A DNA stretch of 47,555 nucleotides. It comes from Flagellimonas sediminis (GTDB lineage Bacteria > Bacteroidota > Bacteroidia > Flavobacteriales > Flavobacteriaceae). Location of the stretch: positions 1 to 47,555 of the forward strand of contig NZ_JAAAMI010000014.1 of the NCBI RefSeq assembly GCF_010500845.1, in the 5' to 3' direction. The notes beneath the pieces were generated by a model, which worked only from the letters and a program-made list of their open reading frames with translations, had not been told where the DNA came from and ran no database searches. How positions within the stretch are numbered: position 1 is the stretch's first letter; each line of letters starts with the position of its first letter. Below are positions 35,284 to 43,871 of the stretch, piece by piece. Both the position numbers and the translations under genes were made by a program.

Positions 35284-35691
35284 TCAAATTAAGTTTTGAA
35301 TATTATCTAAATAATAGCAATGTTCATATTGGGTCATCCCTATTTTAGGATAGTAAGGAATAGCTTCAGGCGCGGCCAGTAAAATTAATTTGGCTTCTGG
35401 TGCTTCCATTTTCGTTCTTCTAATCAATTCTTTTCCTATCCCTTTTTTCTGATATTTTATATCAACTGCTAAATCTGACAGGTAGATACAAAATGAAAAA
35501 TCAGTTAGCGATCTGGAAATGCCAATAAGTTTGCCTTTATGTCTAGCTGTAATAATAAGATTCCCCATCTCAACCATTTTCTTCAAGGTGTCAAGGTTAT
35601 CTATTGGCCGACGGTTACCTAAAGTGGAATTTACCAAAACCTCTTTGAACTCTTCAACTTTCAAATTGTGTTCTACATTGTATTCTATCAT
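35284..35691 (-). CDS. GNAT-family N-acetyltransferase
   Basis: 135 residues. The acetyl-CoA loop is DIKYQKKGIGKELIRRTK (QxxGIG) near residue 85, following the strands IGISRSLTDFSFCIYLSDL. The end PYYPKIGMTQYEHCYY is the usual GNAT closing strand. Substrate unknown; such small GNATs acetylate amines, including antibiotics. Its ATG lies inside the degenerate motif copy 7. Confidence 0.85.
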   Translation of the reverse strand: MIEYNVEHNLKVEEFKEVLVNSTLGNRRPIDNLDTLKKMVEMGNLIITARHKGKLIGISRSLTDFSFCIYLSDLAVDIKYQKKGIGKELIRRTKMEAPEAKLILLAAPEAIPYYPKIGMTQYEHCYYLDNIQNLI

Positions 35692-35707
35692 AGTTTATAT
35701 GAGCTTT
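35690..35707 (-). repeat. Array motif, copy 7 (15/18)
   Basis: ATAGTTTATATGAGCTTT, 8 bp behind the VOC stop codon and overlapping the GNAT start. Confidence 0.5.
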
Positions 35708-35715
35708 GGATTCTT

Positions 35716-36129
35716 TTATCTTATTACTCCCTTATTATTTTCATTAGGCTCCAAAAGGTCCCATAAATTACCATAAAGATCTTGAAACACGGCCACAATT
35801 CCATAAGGCTCCTTTTTAGGAGTTCTTACAAATGTTACCCCCCGATTGACCAGTTTGTCGTAATCTCTATTGAAATCATCTGTAAAAAGAAAAAATCCAA
35901 CACGGCCTCCTGTTTGGTTCCCAACGCTGGCCAATTGTTTCTCATTGGCAGCTTTGGCGAGCAATAAAGAACATTCTTTTGCTCCGGATGATGCAACAAC
36001 CACCCACCTTTTAAATTCATCAATCTTTGTGTCTTCAAGAAGTACGAAATCCAGTTTATGCGTATAAAAATGAATTGCCTCATCATAGTCCTTTACAACC
36101 AAAGCGATATGGGCAATTCTATTGTACAT
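35716..36129 (-). CDS. VOC-superfamily (glyoxalase/bleomycin-resistance-like) protein
   Basis: 137 residues. RIAHIALVVKDYDEAIHFYT and the second half repeat with DKLVNRGVTFVRTPKKEPYG and VAVFQDLYGNLWDLLEP give the paired beta-alpha-beta-beta-beta units of the VOC fold, with the metal-site His near residue 6 and Glu near 127. It could be a lyase, a dioxygenase or a binding protein; the substrate is not visible. First gene of the array on the minus strand, 480 bp from the divergent mobilization gene. A weak motif copy (13/18) lies at 36134-36151, just upstream. Confidence 0.82.
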   Translation of the reverse strand: MYNRIAHIALVVKDYDEAIHFYTHKLDFVLLEDTKIDEFKRWVVVASSGAKECSLLLAKAANEKQLASVGNQTGGRVGFFLFTDDFNRDYDKLVNRGVTFVRTPKKEPYGIVAVFQDLYGNLWDLLEPNENNKGVIR

Positions 36130-36610
36130 TAAAATACTTTATTTAAACCTATATAAATTTAGGGATTTACGATTAACAATATAAACCCTGATAGAGGACT
36201 TTTATGAGGTCATTTTTTTAGTTAATAAAATTGTATCTTTATATTATTGAATACTACTATTTAATAGTACGGGCGGGTTTTCCTTTTTGATTTGACTTTC
36301 CAAAAATCCGCACAAACAAAGAACATTTATAGGCTAGCTGATTTTCAATCATGCTGTATTTATTCGGTCCCGCTTGCGGGACGAAGGAATAGCAAGAGGG
36401 TGATGCGCAAATTGCGCCATCACGGTTGTTTTCGGGTATTCAACAAGTTGAAAACCAGTTAATTGAATTGATTTTGGAATATTGTGCAAAATCAGGGGCT
36501 ACAGTAGACTTTTCCAAAATCTACAGTAAACCCTTTGGGAAGCCCTATAAACACTGGAAATTTTTGACGAAAAAATTGACGCAATTTCACTAAAAAACAA
36601 AATCGCATCT
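36130..36610. other. Palindrome-rich non-coding region; candidate oriT of the second element
   Basis: No gene is visible. Two strong inverted repeats stand close together: GTCCCGC-TT-GCGGGAC (36367-36382) and GTGATGCGCAA-A-TTGCG-C-CATCAC (36400-36423; one bulged base). Directly after them a repeat CTACAGTA occurs at 36499 and again at 36521. The region lies directly upstream of btgA, where oriT of BtgA/BtgB-type elements is expected. The first part (36151-36300) is AT-rich and seems to be the leader of the array. nic was not identified. Confidence 0.4.
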
Positions 36611-37195
36611 ATGGAAAAGCAATTTACAAATGGCAGAACGAAGAAAGGAATCGGTGGTTATTCCAACATCACGGTAAATAAGGAGACGGCCACACGTTTT
36701 CGCAGTTATTCCAAAAAGTTCAACAAATCAAATAGCGAAGTGTTGGATGGAATGGTGCAATACTTCAAGGAGAACAACCTTGACCCTTTTGGAGAGGGAG
36801 CGAAGGTCATCCTTGAAAGTATCAAAAAATTGGAGCGTCAGATGATGAAGAAATTTGATAGGCTCATCGCCATTATCAAGAACATGGAAAAGACCAGTAT
36901 CCGCCCTACCTATGAAATGATGCTCATTCTTTACGAGGCCTATGTAAAGGATGGAAGGAAACCGAGACCTGAACCTGTTAAGATACAGGAAGAACGAATG
37001 GATTTTTTGAAGCCTAGAAACACCGTTCCCAAAGTGGAGCACGATAGAATATTGCATGAATTCAAAGAATATAAAAAACACTGCAATGAAATCCTCCATA
37101 ATGTTGAGAAGGTGGAGCCAATGATGGGGAAGCCATATCTCAAGATCAATATGGGCATCGAGGATTTTGAAAATTTAAAGTACCAATTAAAATAA
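36611..37195 (+). CDS. btgA: BfmA/BtgA-family mobilization protein
   Basis: 194 residues starting MEKQFTNGRTKKGIGGYSN, with VNKETATRFRSYSKKFNKS and NSEVLDGMVQYFKENNLDP in the ribbon-helix-helix-like N-terminal part, and a helical C-terminal region. This matches BfmA/BtgA proteins of Bacteroidota mobilizable elements, which bind oriT and assist the relaxase. It is 5 bp upstream of btgB, so they are one operon. Confidence 0.82.
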   Translation: MEKQFTNGRTKKGIGGYSNITVNKETATRFRSYSKKFNKSNSEVLDGMVQYFKENNLDPFGEGAKVILESIKKLERQMMKKFDRLIAIIKNMEKTSIRPTYEMMLILYEAYVKDGRKPRPEPVKIQEERMDFLKPRNTVPKVEHDRILHEFKEYKKHCNEILHNVEKVEPMMGKPYLKINMGIEDFENLKYQLK

Positions 37196-37200
37196 CGTCC

Positions 37201-38223
37201 ATGTACCTTACCATCTCAGCACAGAAAATGGGCAGTACCTATAACTCCAGTGTAGGAAACTATGTGGACTATCTGGAAAAGGAAAACGAGGATAGGTTGC
37301 CTGAACAAAGGGAGGAGTTCTTTGACCAAGAAAATGACAGTGTAAGCCCTCAAACGGTCATTGATGAAATAGATGCCAATACGGCTAAACTAAGGCAGAA
37401 GGATCCGAAATTCTATTCCATAGTGGTCAGTCCCAACCAAAGGGAATTGAAGGCCATAGAGAATGACCCCAATATGCTAAGGGAATATACAAGGAAGCTC
37501 ATGGAGGAATATGCCAAGAGTTTCCATCGTAACCAAGAGGTAAAGGCCGAGAACCTGAAATACTATGCCAAGATAGAGCATGAGCGCACCTATAGGGGAT
37601 TTGACAAGCAGGTTCAGGAGAATGCGCCGTACCGAGGGGAAATAGCAAGGCTCAGGAACGAGATACGAAAAGTGGAGCGTGGTGAATCCATTGGGAATGT
37701 CAATGAGCTTGAAAAAAGAATCAAAGAGCAAGAAAGATTGGCCCCGCACAAACAGAACGGGCGATTAGTGGCCGCAGGGATGCAAAAAGAAGGGCCACAG
37801 ACCCATATCCACATCATAGTAAGCAGAAGGGACGTGACGAACACCTATACACTTTCCCCAATGGCAAAGCACAAGGCCTCCGAAGTGGAACTTAATGGAA
37901 AGATGGTCAAAAGGGGATTTGATAGGGACAGTTTTTACCAAGCAGCGGAGAAGACGTTTGATAGGACAACAGGGTTTAAAAGGAATTACGTGGAATCCTA
38001 TGCTGGTAGAAAGGCCCATGCCAAGGAACCAGGGAAGTTCTTTGCCAAGGTGATGGGACTGCCCACAAAGGAAAAGGACATGGCCTTTAAACTTCTTAAA
38101 ACGATGGGTGTCAAAACACCAAGTATACCGACCAATAAAGTACAAATAGCGGCCAAGATCATCAAAGCACTTGGAAGGGGCATTGATAAGGCAAGGGGTG
38201 CGGGTGAGGATATGGGCTACTGA
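37201..38223 (+). CDS. btgB: BtgB-like mobilization relaxase (DUF5712 / MobB)
   Basis: 340 residues. It opens MYLTISAQKMGSTYNSSVGN and contains YYAKIEHERTYRG and, near residue 200, GPQTHIHIIVSRRDVTN, an HxH metal motif as in HUH relaxases. A coiled segment with ARLRNEIRKVERGESIG separates the two. The family is that of BtgB, the mobilization nuclease of small Bacteroides elements. No transfer apparatus is in the window, so movement would need a helper conjugative element. This is a different relaxase type from the MobA-like one at 2110-3159, which shows that two unrelated mobilizable elements flank the core block. Confidence 0.82.
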   Translation: MYLTISAQKMGSTYNSSVGNYVDYLEKENEDRLPEQREEFFDQENDSVSPQTVIDEIDANTAKLRQKDPKFYSIVVSPNQRELKAIENDPNMLREYTRKLMEEYAKSFHRNQEVKAENLKYYAKIEHERTYRGFDKQVQENAPYRGEIARLRNEIRKVERGESIGNVNELEKRIKEQERLAPHKQNGRLVAAGMQKEGPQTHIHIIVSRRDVTNTYTLSPMAKHKASEVELNGKMVKRGFDRDSFYQAAEKTFDRTTGFKRNYVESYAGRKAHAKEPGKFFAKVMGLPTKEKDMAFKLLKTMGVKTPSIPTNKVQIAAKIIKALGRGIDKARGAGEDMGY

Positions 38224-38249
38224 GATCAAAGAAGTAGGTTGCGCCCTTT

Positions 38250-38295
38250 CGGGTTTTTGCTTTACGCTTATCTACCGGAACACTACAAAAACCCG
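38250..38295. repeat. Perfect 10-bp inverted repeat after btgB
   Basis: CGGGTTTTTG (38250-38259) and CAAAAACCCG (38286-38295) with a 26-bp loop, preceded by GTTGCGCCCTTT. It could be a terminator-like structure or an oriT/termination site for transfer. Function not established. Confidence 0.4.
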
Positions 38296-38319
38296 ATAGG
38301 ATCCATGCGCAAAAGTTGA

Positions 38320-38344
38320 GGGTAAGTATTTGGGACAATTGAAG
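38320..38344 (+). repeat. Direct repeat, left copy, flanking the helicase gene
   Basis: GGGTAAGTATTTGGGAC followed by AATTGAAG. The right copy (43258-43282) has 22 of 25 identical bases in the same orientation; homology extends a few bases further left with AAGTT. The pair brackets one gene and its flanks. Confidence 0.6.
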
Positions 38345-38445
38345 TGTAAAACATGATTTTCCCTACTAAATTAGCAACAACATAATTGTTGTATTTACTC
38401 TGGAAACCCGTCCGAATAGATGGTAAAACCACCACTTTAAATGGG

Positions 38446-41400
38446 CTATTTAACTATTTCTAGGATTCTTACGTACTTATCTAAACTTCCAATCCTGACT
38501 GTGTCACCAACAGATCTACCTTTGAGTGCGACGCCTAATGGAGACTTGATATTAATCTTTTGAATTCCATTTATTTTATCGGTTTTGCCATTGACTTGTT
38601 CGACCAACTGAACTTTCAAGTCTTTATCAATATTTAGGTACTTAACTTTAACTTTGCTATTGAGTTCTACGGTTTCCTTGAATAATTCTGTTTGAACTTT
38701 CTCGTTCTTACTTAATACTTCAATCCGTTCTTTCAAGTCTTTCTTTAAATCTGGAGAATTTTTGGCAATTTCGTTTTCAATAACTGTTATGTTATCAGTA
38801 AACGCTAATCCTGTCTTGGACTTGTCTTCAAATATTGATGGACTGCTGTTTTCAATACTCTTGATAAATTCAACTAGTTTCTGTGTTTCTTTCTTAGGAT
38901 TTCGCCACCAATTTGTACTCCATATTCTATGAAAAACAAAACCATGCCTCTCTAAAATCTTCTGTCGATGTCTATCATGTAAATAGGCTTCTTGACTTGA
39001 ATGATATTCGGCACCGTCGCATTCAATTGCAATTTTTGGTATTCCCGGTTTTTTTGTGTCATAAGCCAAATCAATCCTAAAACCTGCAAATTGGAGCTGT
39101 GGAATTATTTGAGACTCTTCAAAATGTTCCCTTAGGGCTTCGTAAACTTCTTCTTCAAAAGGTGATTCAAGTTCATCATTGAAATTGTCAATTGAAGTTT
39201 TTTTCGAAGAGTTTTCGGATAAAGCATTTAAAACTGCCAATCTTGAATCACTGTCTTGTTCACTAACAGCTTTTGCATATGCCAGATATGCATAAAATGC
39301 ACCTCTTCTATTATTTGATCCTTCTACTATTAAGTGCTCCTTGTAGTTTAAGAATACTTCTTGCGGGATAGATGAACATACATAAACCTTATATTTTGCT
39401 CTGGTGACGATGACATTAAGTAGTTTGTAGCCTTTTTGATGGTTAATTGAGCCGAAACGTTGAGCAAATTTCCCTTCTTTATTAATACCATAGGTTGTTG
39501 ATAGGATAATGACATCTCTTTCATCACCTTGGATATTTTCTAAGTTCTTGACGAAGAAACCATTTTCTTCAAGTTCTACTATTTTGTCATTGAACTCTCT
39601 AAATCGATCAAATTTTCTTCTTTCGTTAATCTTACTAAGGATTAAGTTTCTTTGGTTAATATTAAATGTCGCAACCCCAACAGATGGATATTCACCATTC
39701 GGCAGTCGTGATATATTATTTTCGATTATTGATAAAACTGTTTCTGCTTCTGTATCATTTGAGTTATCTGAATAAGTCCCATTAACATTTATGTATTTGA
39801 TAGGAATGTAGTCAAAGTCATTTGGTAGAGGTTTTAATCTCTGATTATAAAATGCAAAATTTGAGTAGTCGATTAAGTAGGGGTGACGAGATCGATAGTG
39901 GAAATCCAAATGTCTTTTGTCAAACCCTAACTCAGATGCGAAGTCTAATAGTGATTCACAATCTAAAAGTGAATTACTTGCATCACTTTTGATACGTTCA
40001 ATTTCATCTTCAAATTCATCTTCATCTTCAATTGTGCCGTCAAATATTTTGCTAAAATAGTTGGAGGGAGGCATTTGGTGTTCATCTCCAGCTATGACTA
40101 TTTGTTTACCCTTCAATAAGGCAGGTAGATTGTCTTCTAACTTTAATTGACTTGCCTCATCAAACATTACAATGTCAAAGTATTTGTTTTGGCCTTTAAA
40201 GAGATTGCTAGCCACATCGGGTGTTGTCAAAATTATAGGGAAGAAAGTAGTGAACAAATCAATATCCAATTTTACAATTTCTCGCAGGGATAGTCTTTTA
40301 TGGTTTTTACTTGCTCGTTTATTGTAGAGGTTTTCTACGGCGATGTTCGGATTGTTGACATCAAAACTTCTAGTGGAATCAATTTGTTTTGAAAACCAAT
40401 ATTCCCTAATATATTTTATTTGTTCTTTTTCAAGTTCTGATAAAGATTGGCCTAATTCAATGTGGTCAAGATCATTTGTTGGTAAATCAATGTTAGCTGA
40501 ATTGACGAGCAAGGAATTTAGATAGTAAATCAAAAACGTCTTACGCCAGTTTTCTTTATTTCTCAGCTGGTCGATTATTTGTTTTTCTACTTGTGAAAGG
40601 GAATTGTAATATTGGAACCACTTGAATTCTAGTGAGTAGACATCATTTTCATTGTTGAAAAAAGTATTCTTGGAAATGATTATGTTTTCTATACTCGATA
40701 TAAGTGAACTGTGATTATCAGATTTTATAGATTGATTGACCCATTTATCTTCATTTATTGATAATCTTAAATTATTGAGGGTGGACTTTATTGAGACTAA
40801 TGTTTCTGTTTCAAATTTTTTGTCGACTGATTGTAAGAGATTAAGATTTGAATACTCTTTCTCGATCTTATCCTGAAAATTGTCTTTCGTCGCAGTAATT
40901 TCTTGGAGATAGGTTTTAATGCTAAATTCTTTGTCAGAAATAGTTAATGCTGTTGGGATGGCAGGAAAATCTTTACAATTCGATATTTTATTTGTTAAGT
41001 CTGCATAAAGTGTATTAACAAGTAATTGGTCATTAAGAGTGTCTTTTTTCGATTTGGAGAAAATGGATGAAGCTTTATAAAGAAAACTTCTGGTCTTCTC
41101 CTGATTGAAAAAGACATCGTTTTTATGGTACTTGGAAAGGACTTTTAAAAGTGAATCGGTAATTGATTTAATTTCAACTTCCTGTTGATTCAATTGTTCC
41201 TTTCTTACTTTGTAGAACTCTTGTTCATATTTTAGAATCTGTCGGTTGACTAGTTCTAATTTCGTTTTGTATGAATTGAAATCTTCATTGATTTTTTGCT
41301 CAATGATAAATGGATTTTCACCAACTAATTTTGAGGAATTGAGAAACGATAATTCACTGTAAGGTTTATAATCATTATACAAGTTTTGCCCTCTTCTAAT

Positions 41401-42828
41401 TAGTTCTAGCAAAGTGTTTAATTCAACAGATTCATAAGTGAACATGTCTTTACTCAGATCAAGGTCATAATCTTCAGAATTATCCTTAAGTTCAGCCAAC
41501 AGGGACCCAACAACATTTGTCCAATTTTTATTACCGATAAGTTTTTCTCCTAACTTTTGATGTCGTTTGTTGATAGTGTCGATCAAAGATTTTGATTTCT
41601 CAATGATGTTGTCCAAAGTTTCCTTTGAATGAGTGTATCTATATCTGCGATATGCTGAATTATCAACTCTGTCACGAACAGAGTCAACTGCATTTCTTCT
41701 ATCTTTTACAATATCTTTGATTAAGATTGTTTGATAATTCAATCCTTTTTCGTTTAGTGCATTGTATAAAACTTCTAATGCTGTGCGCTTTTCACAAACA
41801 ACAATGGTTTTCTTGTGGTTTTCAAGGGCATTTACCAATATGGCAGTAAGTGATTGACTTTTTCCTGTACCTGGCGGCCCTTGAATCAATATATTTCTTG
41901 AAGAGTTAAGTGAATGTAAAATACCTTGTTGTGATGGATCGGTTTCAATAGAAGATATTGGTTGGAAAAAGTGCTCATCCATTTCTTCAAGGTCTATTTC
42001 TGCACCTTTAAGATCTAATAAATTGGAATAGTCATTTATGATGTTTTGTTTTTGAACCTCAAAAATTGAAAACAAACCACTGAAATCAATAAATGAATTG
42101 TTCGATGTTAAAGGCAGCTTTTCATAATATTTCTTGTCAGAAATTGGTTTTATGTCATCCAACTTTTGTTCAAATGTTTCTCGAAGGTTATTTGGGGTTG
42201 AACTATTTATGGATACAATAATGTTTACACAGATATCCAGTAGTTCATTTCTGTCGATTAATCCATCGTCTAGATGTTCGCTTGAGATTTGGTCAATCTC
42301 AATTTTAGAATCATTTTGAAGATGATTTATTAAAACCTCATTTATATAAATTGGGTCTTCATCATTTCTTAAGATTTCCCAAGTATTGAATTCTTTGGTT
42401 CTTCTAATTCTTAAGGACCAAATCAAAATTGGCGCAACAGTCAGTTTATTGTCCGATTGATCCCTGCGCACAAGAATCGGGAAGCCAAATCCAAAAGTAT
42501 TTATTCCCTTTTCCGATTCAATTGCTTCGGTTTGGTTTATAAGGTTTTCAAATGATTTTGTAATTCGGACCAGTTGTGTTTGATCTTCCTCAAAGAGAGA
42601 ATTTAAATCGGGCACATTGTCTTTCCAACTTATCCTAAATTTCAAAGGCAATTCTGAAAGTAAAGAATCAATAAAATTTTGCGGTAGATTCTCATCAATA
42701 TGGGAAAGTCTAGTCAGATCAAATTTATACCGTGAACGTCCTGTTATCGCATTTAAATGAACACCCCTTCGGCTACCAACTTTAAGTCGGTTTTGTAATT
42801 CTATTAGTAGCTTATCGGTTATTTCCAT
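38446..42828 (-). CDS. Large SF1 (Upf1-like) helicase with Vsr-like nuclease and GreA-type C-terminal domain
   Basis: 1460 residues. An N-terminal region of about 300 residues is unassigned. The helicase core has Walker A IQGPPGTGKSQSLT near residue 316, a long helical insertion (about 400-800), Walker B FDIVMFDEASQLKLED near 886, VIAGDEHQMPPSNYF, HYRSRHPYLIDYSN, NIQGDERDVIILSTTYG and LNVIVTRAKYKVYVCSS (motif VI). A DUF559/Vsr-like nuclease follows near 1250-1310: IAIECDGAEYHSSQEA and RIWSTNWWRNP. The last 75 residues match the GreA/GreB C-terminal domain (INIKSPLGVALKGRSVGDTV). It resembles single-gene helicase-nuclease proteins often found in defence islands. It is AT-rich and bounded by direct repeats. 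Antiphage function is inferred. Confidence 0.82.
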   Translation of the reverse strand: MEITDKLLIELQNRLKVGSRRGVHLNAITGRSRYKFDLTRLSHIDENLPQNFIDSLLSELPLKFRISWKDNVPDLNSLFEEDQTQLVRITKSFENLINQTEAIESEKGINTFGFGFPILVRRDQSDNKLTVAPILIWSLRIRRTKEFNTWEILRNDEDPIYINEVLINHLQNDSKIEIDQISSEHLDDGLIDRNELLDICVNIIVSINSSTPNNLRETFEQKLDDIKPISDKKYYEKLPLTSNNSFIDFSGLFSIFEVQKQNIINDYSNLLDLKGAEIDLEEMDEHFFQPISSIETDPSQQGILHSLNSSRNILIQGPPGTGKSQSLTAILVNALENHKKTIVVCEKRTALEVLYNALNEKGLNYQTILIKDIVKDRRNAVDSVRDRVDNSAYRRYRYTHSKETLDNIIEKSKSLIDTINKRHQKLGEKLIGNKNWTNVVGSLLAELKDNSEDYDLDLSKDMFTYESVELNTLLELIRRGQNLYNDYKPYSELSFLNSSKLVGENPFIIEQKINEDFNSYKTKLELVNRQILKYEQEFYKVRKEQLNQQEVEIKSITDSLLKVLSKYHKNDVFFNQEKTRSFLYKASSIFSKSKKDTLNDQLLVNTLYADLTNKISNCKDFPAIPTALTISDKEFSIKTYLQEITATKDNFQDKIEKEYSNLNLLQSVDKKFETETLVSIKSTLNNLRLSINEDKWVNQSIKSDNHSSLISSIENIIISKNTFFNNENDVYSLEFKWFQYYNSLSQVEKQIIDQLRNKENWRKTFLIYYLNSLLVNSANIDLPTNDLDHIELGQSLSELEKEQIKYIREYWFSKQIDSTRSFDVNNPNIAVENLYNKRASKNHKRLSLREIVKLDIDLFTTFFPIILTTPDVASNLFKGQNKYFDIVMFDEASQLKLEDNLPALLKGKQIVIAGDEHQMPPSNYFSKIFDGTIEDEDEFEDEIERIKSDASNSLLDCESLLDFASELGFDKRHLDFHYRSRHPYLIDYSNFAFYNQRLKPLPNDFDYIPIKYINVNGTYSDNSNDTEAETVLSIIENNISRLPNGEYPSVGVATFNINQRNLILSKINERRKFDRFREFNDKIVELEENGFFVKNLENIQGDERDVIILSTTYGINKEGKFAQRFGSINHQKGYKLLNVIVTRAKYKVYVCSSIPQEVFLNYKEHLIVEGSNNRRGAFYAYLAYAKAVSEQDSDSRLAVLNALSENSSKKTSIDNFNDELESPFEEEVYEALREHFEESQIIPQLQFAGFRIDLAYDTKKPGIPKIAIECDGAEYHSSQEAYLHDRHRQKILERHGFVFHRIWSTNWWRNPKKETQKLVEFIKSIENSSPSIFEDKSKTGLAFTDNITVIENEIAKNSPDLKKDLKERIEVLSKNEKVQTELFKETVELNSKVKVKYLNIDKDLKVQLVEQVNGKTDKINGIQKINIKSPLGVALKGRSVGDTVRIGSLDKYVRILEIVK

Positions 42829-43348
42829 ATTCTCAATTTGTTGAAATGCTTAAAATAGTATCATAATTATTATTTTGATTACGGATTTACACATTTAGTG
42901 GCCATTACAAGTATCCGTGGATTCCAACTTTATTTGGTTTCCTGCTATATTTATTCAGAATTTTAATGGTAAGGGGGAGATGTACAAGATAAATATATTT
43001 TCCTACAAATCAATTTTCAGAATACTTTCTATTTTGATCTCATTGCAAAATAAAAGGTGAGATAAAGATTTAAAGGATGAAGTATTTGTGCTCATATATT
43101 TTTTCTACTAAAATCTCGAAACAATTTGACCAAAAAATTATTAGTGATAATTATATCTTTCGTGTTAAGAAAAGATAAGTGAGCAGTAAAATCAAGTTAT
43201 GCTTCTGGGGAAATGAAAGATAGGGTATATTTTACCTTGCTAATAGTATAAGTTAAAGGGTAAGAATTTGGGACGCTTGAAGCAATTCAATACCTTCCGG
43301 TAGCTTTTTTGAAAGTTTATTATAAAAAAATCTGATTCTAAGACTGGA
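42829..43348. other. AT-rich gap between the helicase and the XRE gene
   Basis: 520 bp with no convincing ORF and very low GC. It should hold the helicase promoter. The only structure seen is the right direct-repeat copy at 43258-43282. Confidence 0.6.
43258..43282 (+). repeat. Direct repeat, right copy, flanking the helicase gene
   Basis: GGGTAAGAATTTGGGAC followed by GCTTGAAG; 22 of 25 bases equal the left copy at 38320-38344. Outside it lies the XRE gene, inside it the helicase segment. Confidence 0.6.
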
Positions 43349-43747
43349 TTATTTCTTGTCCAATAGTTTTTCCAAGTAAGTTACCTTATCTTTTTCAGCC
43401 TGAACTAGACGCTCATAAAGCTCAACTACTTTATCTAAGGGATTGAATGTGCAATTATTTGGATGAAATGTTCCTTGGCTATTGCTAAAACTATTGTCGT
43501 AAAAATTGTTGAAGTAATTAATAGCCAACTCTTCAGAAAAGTTCTGTATTGCTTCAGGTGTGACCCCCAAGGCATTGGCGACAGCTTCCAGACGTTCCGT
43601 GTCAAGGGTCTCGGACTGTTCGATTTTGGAAACACTTTGTTGGCTGATACCTAACAATTCTGCCAAGGTTTCCTGTTTCATGCCCCGTAGCTCACGGATG
43701 CGGCCAATCTTTCTTCCAATGTGGTTGTTTTTTTTTACTGTCTCCAT
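43349..43747 (-). CDS. XRE-family helix-turn-helix regulator
   Basis: 132 residues. The HTH is IGRIRELRGMKQETLAELLG, then ISQQSVSKIEQSETLD in residues 11-50, a standard Cro/C1-type domain. The rest is a linker rich in Asn and Phe and a C-terminal coiled-coil helix, LDKVVELYERLVQAEKDKV, which probably dimerises. This form is widespread in Bacteroidota mobile elements. It is divergent from the HEPN-type gene, 124 bp away, and so the likely regulator of that cluster. Confidence 0.88.
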   Translation of the reverse strand: METVKKNNHIGRKIGRIRELRGMKQETLAELLGISQQSVSKIEQSETLDTERLEAVANALGVTPEAIQNFSEELAINYFNNFYDNSFSNSQGTFHPNNCTFNPLDKVVELYERLVQAEKDKVTYLEKLLDKK

Positions 43748-43871
43748 ATCCCAAAAATAAACATTCCAGATTTAAATATACGGGTAAATTACCAATGGCT
43801 GTGGTTGGTTACAACTTTGGATGGTTGGGTACACAGGAACAATGTCGTTGCTTTAGGTAAAACAATAAATT

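Larger units (their letters stand above)
28767..36151 (-). other. Candidate gene-cassette array punctuated by an 18-bp motif
   Basis: Ten unrelated genes, all on the minus strand, run from the integrase end to the mobilization region. Near their borders the plus-strand motif ATCGTTTATTTGAACTTT recurs: exact at 31308 and 34508; 17/18 at 29395, 32548 and 35260; 16/18 at 28767; 15/18 at 35690; weaker at 33367 and 36134. It usually sits at or 0-18 bp behind the stop codon of the preceding gene, including behind the last gene (28767), where nothing follows on that strand, so it is not simply a promoter. It contains GTT-N6-AAC, the geometry of a tyrosine-recombinase core, but is not a standard attC. 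The genes are of accessory type. Individual copies are listed separately. Confidence 0.6.

Noticed and set aside
28767..36151. Classical integron with attC sites
   Set aside because: The border motif lacks the RYYYAAC/GTTRRRY pairs and long hairpin of attC, and the nearby integrase is of the Bacteroidota arm-domain type, not IntI.
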